This document shows, in pieces, positions 6,701-7,295 of a stretch of 7,295 nucleotides of DNA. This stretch comes from Croceicoccus sp. (GTDB taxonomy: Bacteria > Pseudomonadota > Alphaproteobacteria > Sphingomonadales > Sphingomonadaceae), in NCBI GenBank assembly GCA_029936705.1, contig JAPYSD010000172.1, forward strand, positions 1 to 7,295, in the 5' to 3' direction. The first letter of the stretch is position 1. Every line of letters starts with the position of its first letter. The notes beneath the pieces were generated by a model. The model was not told the origin of the DNA. It saw only the letters and a list, made by a program, of their open reading frames with translations, and ran no database searches. The translations under genes and the position numbers were made by a program.

Positions 6701-7295
6701 TGTTCGGCAACGGCATGCTGCTGTCAAAGGCGATCCGCCTGGTCGCGGCCTTCGACCACCGCCACATCTTCATCGATCCCGATCCCGACGCCGCCAAGGG
6801 CTGGAAGGAGCGCGAGCGGCTGTTCGCGCTGTCCCATTCCAGCTGGGACGATTACGACAAGTCGCTGATCAGCGAGGGCGGCGGCGTCTTCCCCCGCACG
6901 ATGAAGCGCATCCCGCTTTCTCCGCAAGCGCGCGAGGCGCTGGGGATCGAGGACAGCGAGATCGAGCCCGACCGCCTGATCGCCGCGATCCTCGCGGCCC
7001 CTGTCGACCTGCTGTGGTTCGGCGGGATCGGCACCTATGTTAAGGCCAGCCACGAGATGAACGCGCAGGTCGGCGATCCGACCAACGACGCGCTGCGCAT
7101 CAGTGCCAGCGACCTGCGCGTCAAGGTGATCGGCGAAGGCGCGAACCTTGGCATTACCCAGGCCGCCCGGATCGAGTTCGGGCTGGACGGCGGACGGATC
7201 AACACCGACTTTATCGACAATTCGGCGGGCGTCGATTGCTCGGACAACGAGGTGAACATCAAGATCGCCTTCGCCGCCGCACGCCGCGCCGGGCG
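3781..7295 (+). CDS. NAD-specific glutamate dehydrogenase, large type, N-terminal 1171 residues (cut by window end)
   Basis: A single open frame of 1171 codons to the window end, with no stop. It encodes the large bacterial NAD-dependent glutamate dehydrogenase (Bac_GDH family, usually about 1550-1650 residues; GdhZ is the Caulobacter member), a cytoplasmic enzyme that oxidises glutamate to 2-oxoglutarate and ammonia. Residues 1-33 are a Lys/Ser/Gly/Ala-rich tail. ACT-like regulatory regions fill about residues 34-600 (for example FMRLAIINDDMPFLVDSIAS at 70-89). The catalytic part holds RGGLRWSDRRDDFR (795-808), MKAQRVKNA (815-823) and PTGAKGGF (827-834), with Lys831 the probable catalytic lysine. 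The nucleotide-binding loop is VVGCGDMSGDVFGNGML (964-980). Later blocks are DLLWFGGIGTYVKAS (from residue 1076) and DNSAGVDCSDNEVNIKI near the end. About 70 per cent of the gene is present. It is divergent from the pilus genes, with no evident functional link. Confidence 0.96.
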   Translation, partial: MASEAKAGKTAKGKSGSPSGSAGKSASGADRQRRDILATHIRASLLAGDTPLSDGEMDAVADFILDAAAAREPGEAVIEVATANDAHRFMRLAIINDDMPFLVDSIASTLAAQGLVIDRLLHPVVPVRRDESGALGELMSGQGAGEIRESMIYIETARVDAKARRELASAIRTTLADVRAAVEDWPKMHAAILEDAGRITDPEGAALLRWLGDDMLTQLGHVTRKRDGSMTQKLGICRKSAREMLAPASFDRAFAWFDDPGGDNRGQAPLIVKANAVSHVHRRVPIDLFIVPVIEDGQVAALSVHAGIWTSAALSSPPDRVPRMRQQLTHMMDRLGFDSGAHTGKALVHALTELPHDLLIGFSELDIERVATAMTSLADRPRPRLTLVEAPLARHLFAFVWLPRDMLSTEVRLRILGMLEDAIGAEVLDWSLQVEGGNLAMIRFVLDIRAIDGEFDEAALDDQLQVMLRGWNEAVEGELGKLEDSTRAAAISARYADAFPTSYRSFYGSTEAARDISRIHNITAVGEGAAADAPPARAVRLYCPDHQPATKDEPLRLKVYQQHGQLPLSDAVPALENFGFRVMSEIPTLLDGGELGTIHDFGLGLIGGEDADELLGRADAIEQAIAAVLNNTAENDQFNRLVISAGLSASETDWLRAMYRYFRQGGLGFTIVSAVGTLARNPEITRNLLALFRACHEPGFKGDREKAASDAREDIRTALLKVELINDDRLLRQYQSLVDAILRTNAFAPAASEALAFKIDSALVPGLPKPVPWREIFVYSRRVEGIHLRAGPVARGGLRWSDRRDDFRTEILGLMKAQRVKNAVIVPTGAKGGFYPKQLPDPARDRAGWAAEGQASYQVFIRTLLSVTDNIVKDKVVHPEGVLCRDGDDPYFVVAADKGTARFSDVANAIAEDRGFWLDDAFASGGSYGYDHKAMGITARGAWISVQRHFREMDIDVQSDPIRVVGCGDMSGDVFGNGMLLSKAIRLVAAFDHRHIFIDPDPDAAKGWKERERLFALSHSSWDDYDKSLISEGGGVFPRTMKRIPLSPQAREALGIEDSEIEPDRLIAAILAAPVDLLWFGGIGTYVKASHEMNAQVGDPTNDALRISASDLRVKVIGEGANLGITQAARIEFGLDGGRINTDFIDNSAGVDCSDNEVNIKIAFAAARRAG

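Overview
The window is high-GC alphaproteobacterial DNA, most likely from a sphingomonad (Erythrobacteraceae or Sphingomonadaceae). This placement rests on three things: a Tad (tight adherence, Flp pilus) locus in the order flp-cpaB-cpaC, the giant NAD-specific glutamate dehydrogenase typical of this class, and strong G/C bias at third codon positions. The placement is inference from sequence character, not from a database search.

Positions 1-3045 (minus strand) hold the start of a Flp/Tad pilus locus. In transcription order it carries the prepilin flp (3045-2827), a strong intrinsic terminator, cpaB (2671-1799), the secretin cpaC (1794-406), a very small putative lipoprotein that looks like the C-terminal part of CpaD (416-114), and the first 26 codons of a TadG/TadE-like gene that leaves the window at position 1. 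cpaB, cpaC and the small lipoprotein gene are tightly packed: the cpaB stop lies inside the cpaC ribosome binding site, and cpaC overlaps the lipoprotein gene by 11 bases. Together they would supply the pilus subunit (Flp), a periplasmic assembly factor (CpaB), the outer-membrane pore (CpaC) and a pore-associated lipoprotein. The prepilin peptidase, the ATPases and the inner-membrane platform are not in this window.

Positions 3046-3780 form a divergent intergenic region of about 735 bases, lower in GC than its surroundings, between flp and the glutamate dehydrogenase gene. The flp leader can fold so that the flp Shine-Dalgarno sequence is paired. There is an AT-rich inverted repeat, one weak promoter candidate, and a minus-strand open frame (3393-3740) that may be a relic or a small unknown gene.

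Positions 3781-7295 (plus strand) hold one uninterrupted coding region, the first 1171 codons of an NAD-dependent glutamate dehydrogenase of the large (about 1600-residue) class. It is cut by the window end. It works in glutamate catabolism and nitrogen balance, and has no evident functional link to the pilus genes.

Most of the window is known biology. The parts most worth a second look are the structured flp leader, the miniature CpaD-like protein, and the unexplained open frame between the two divergent units.
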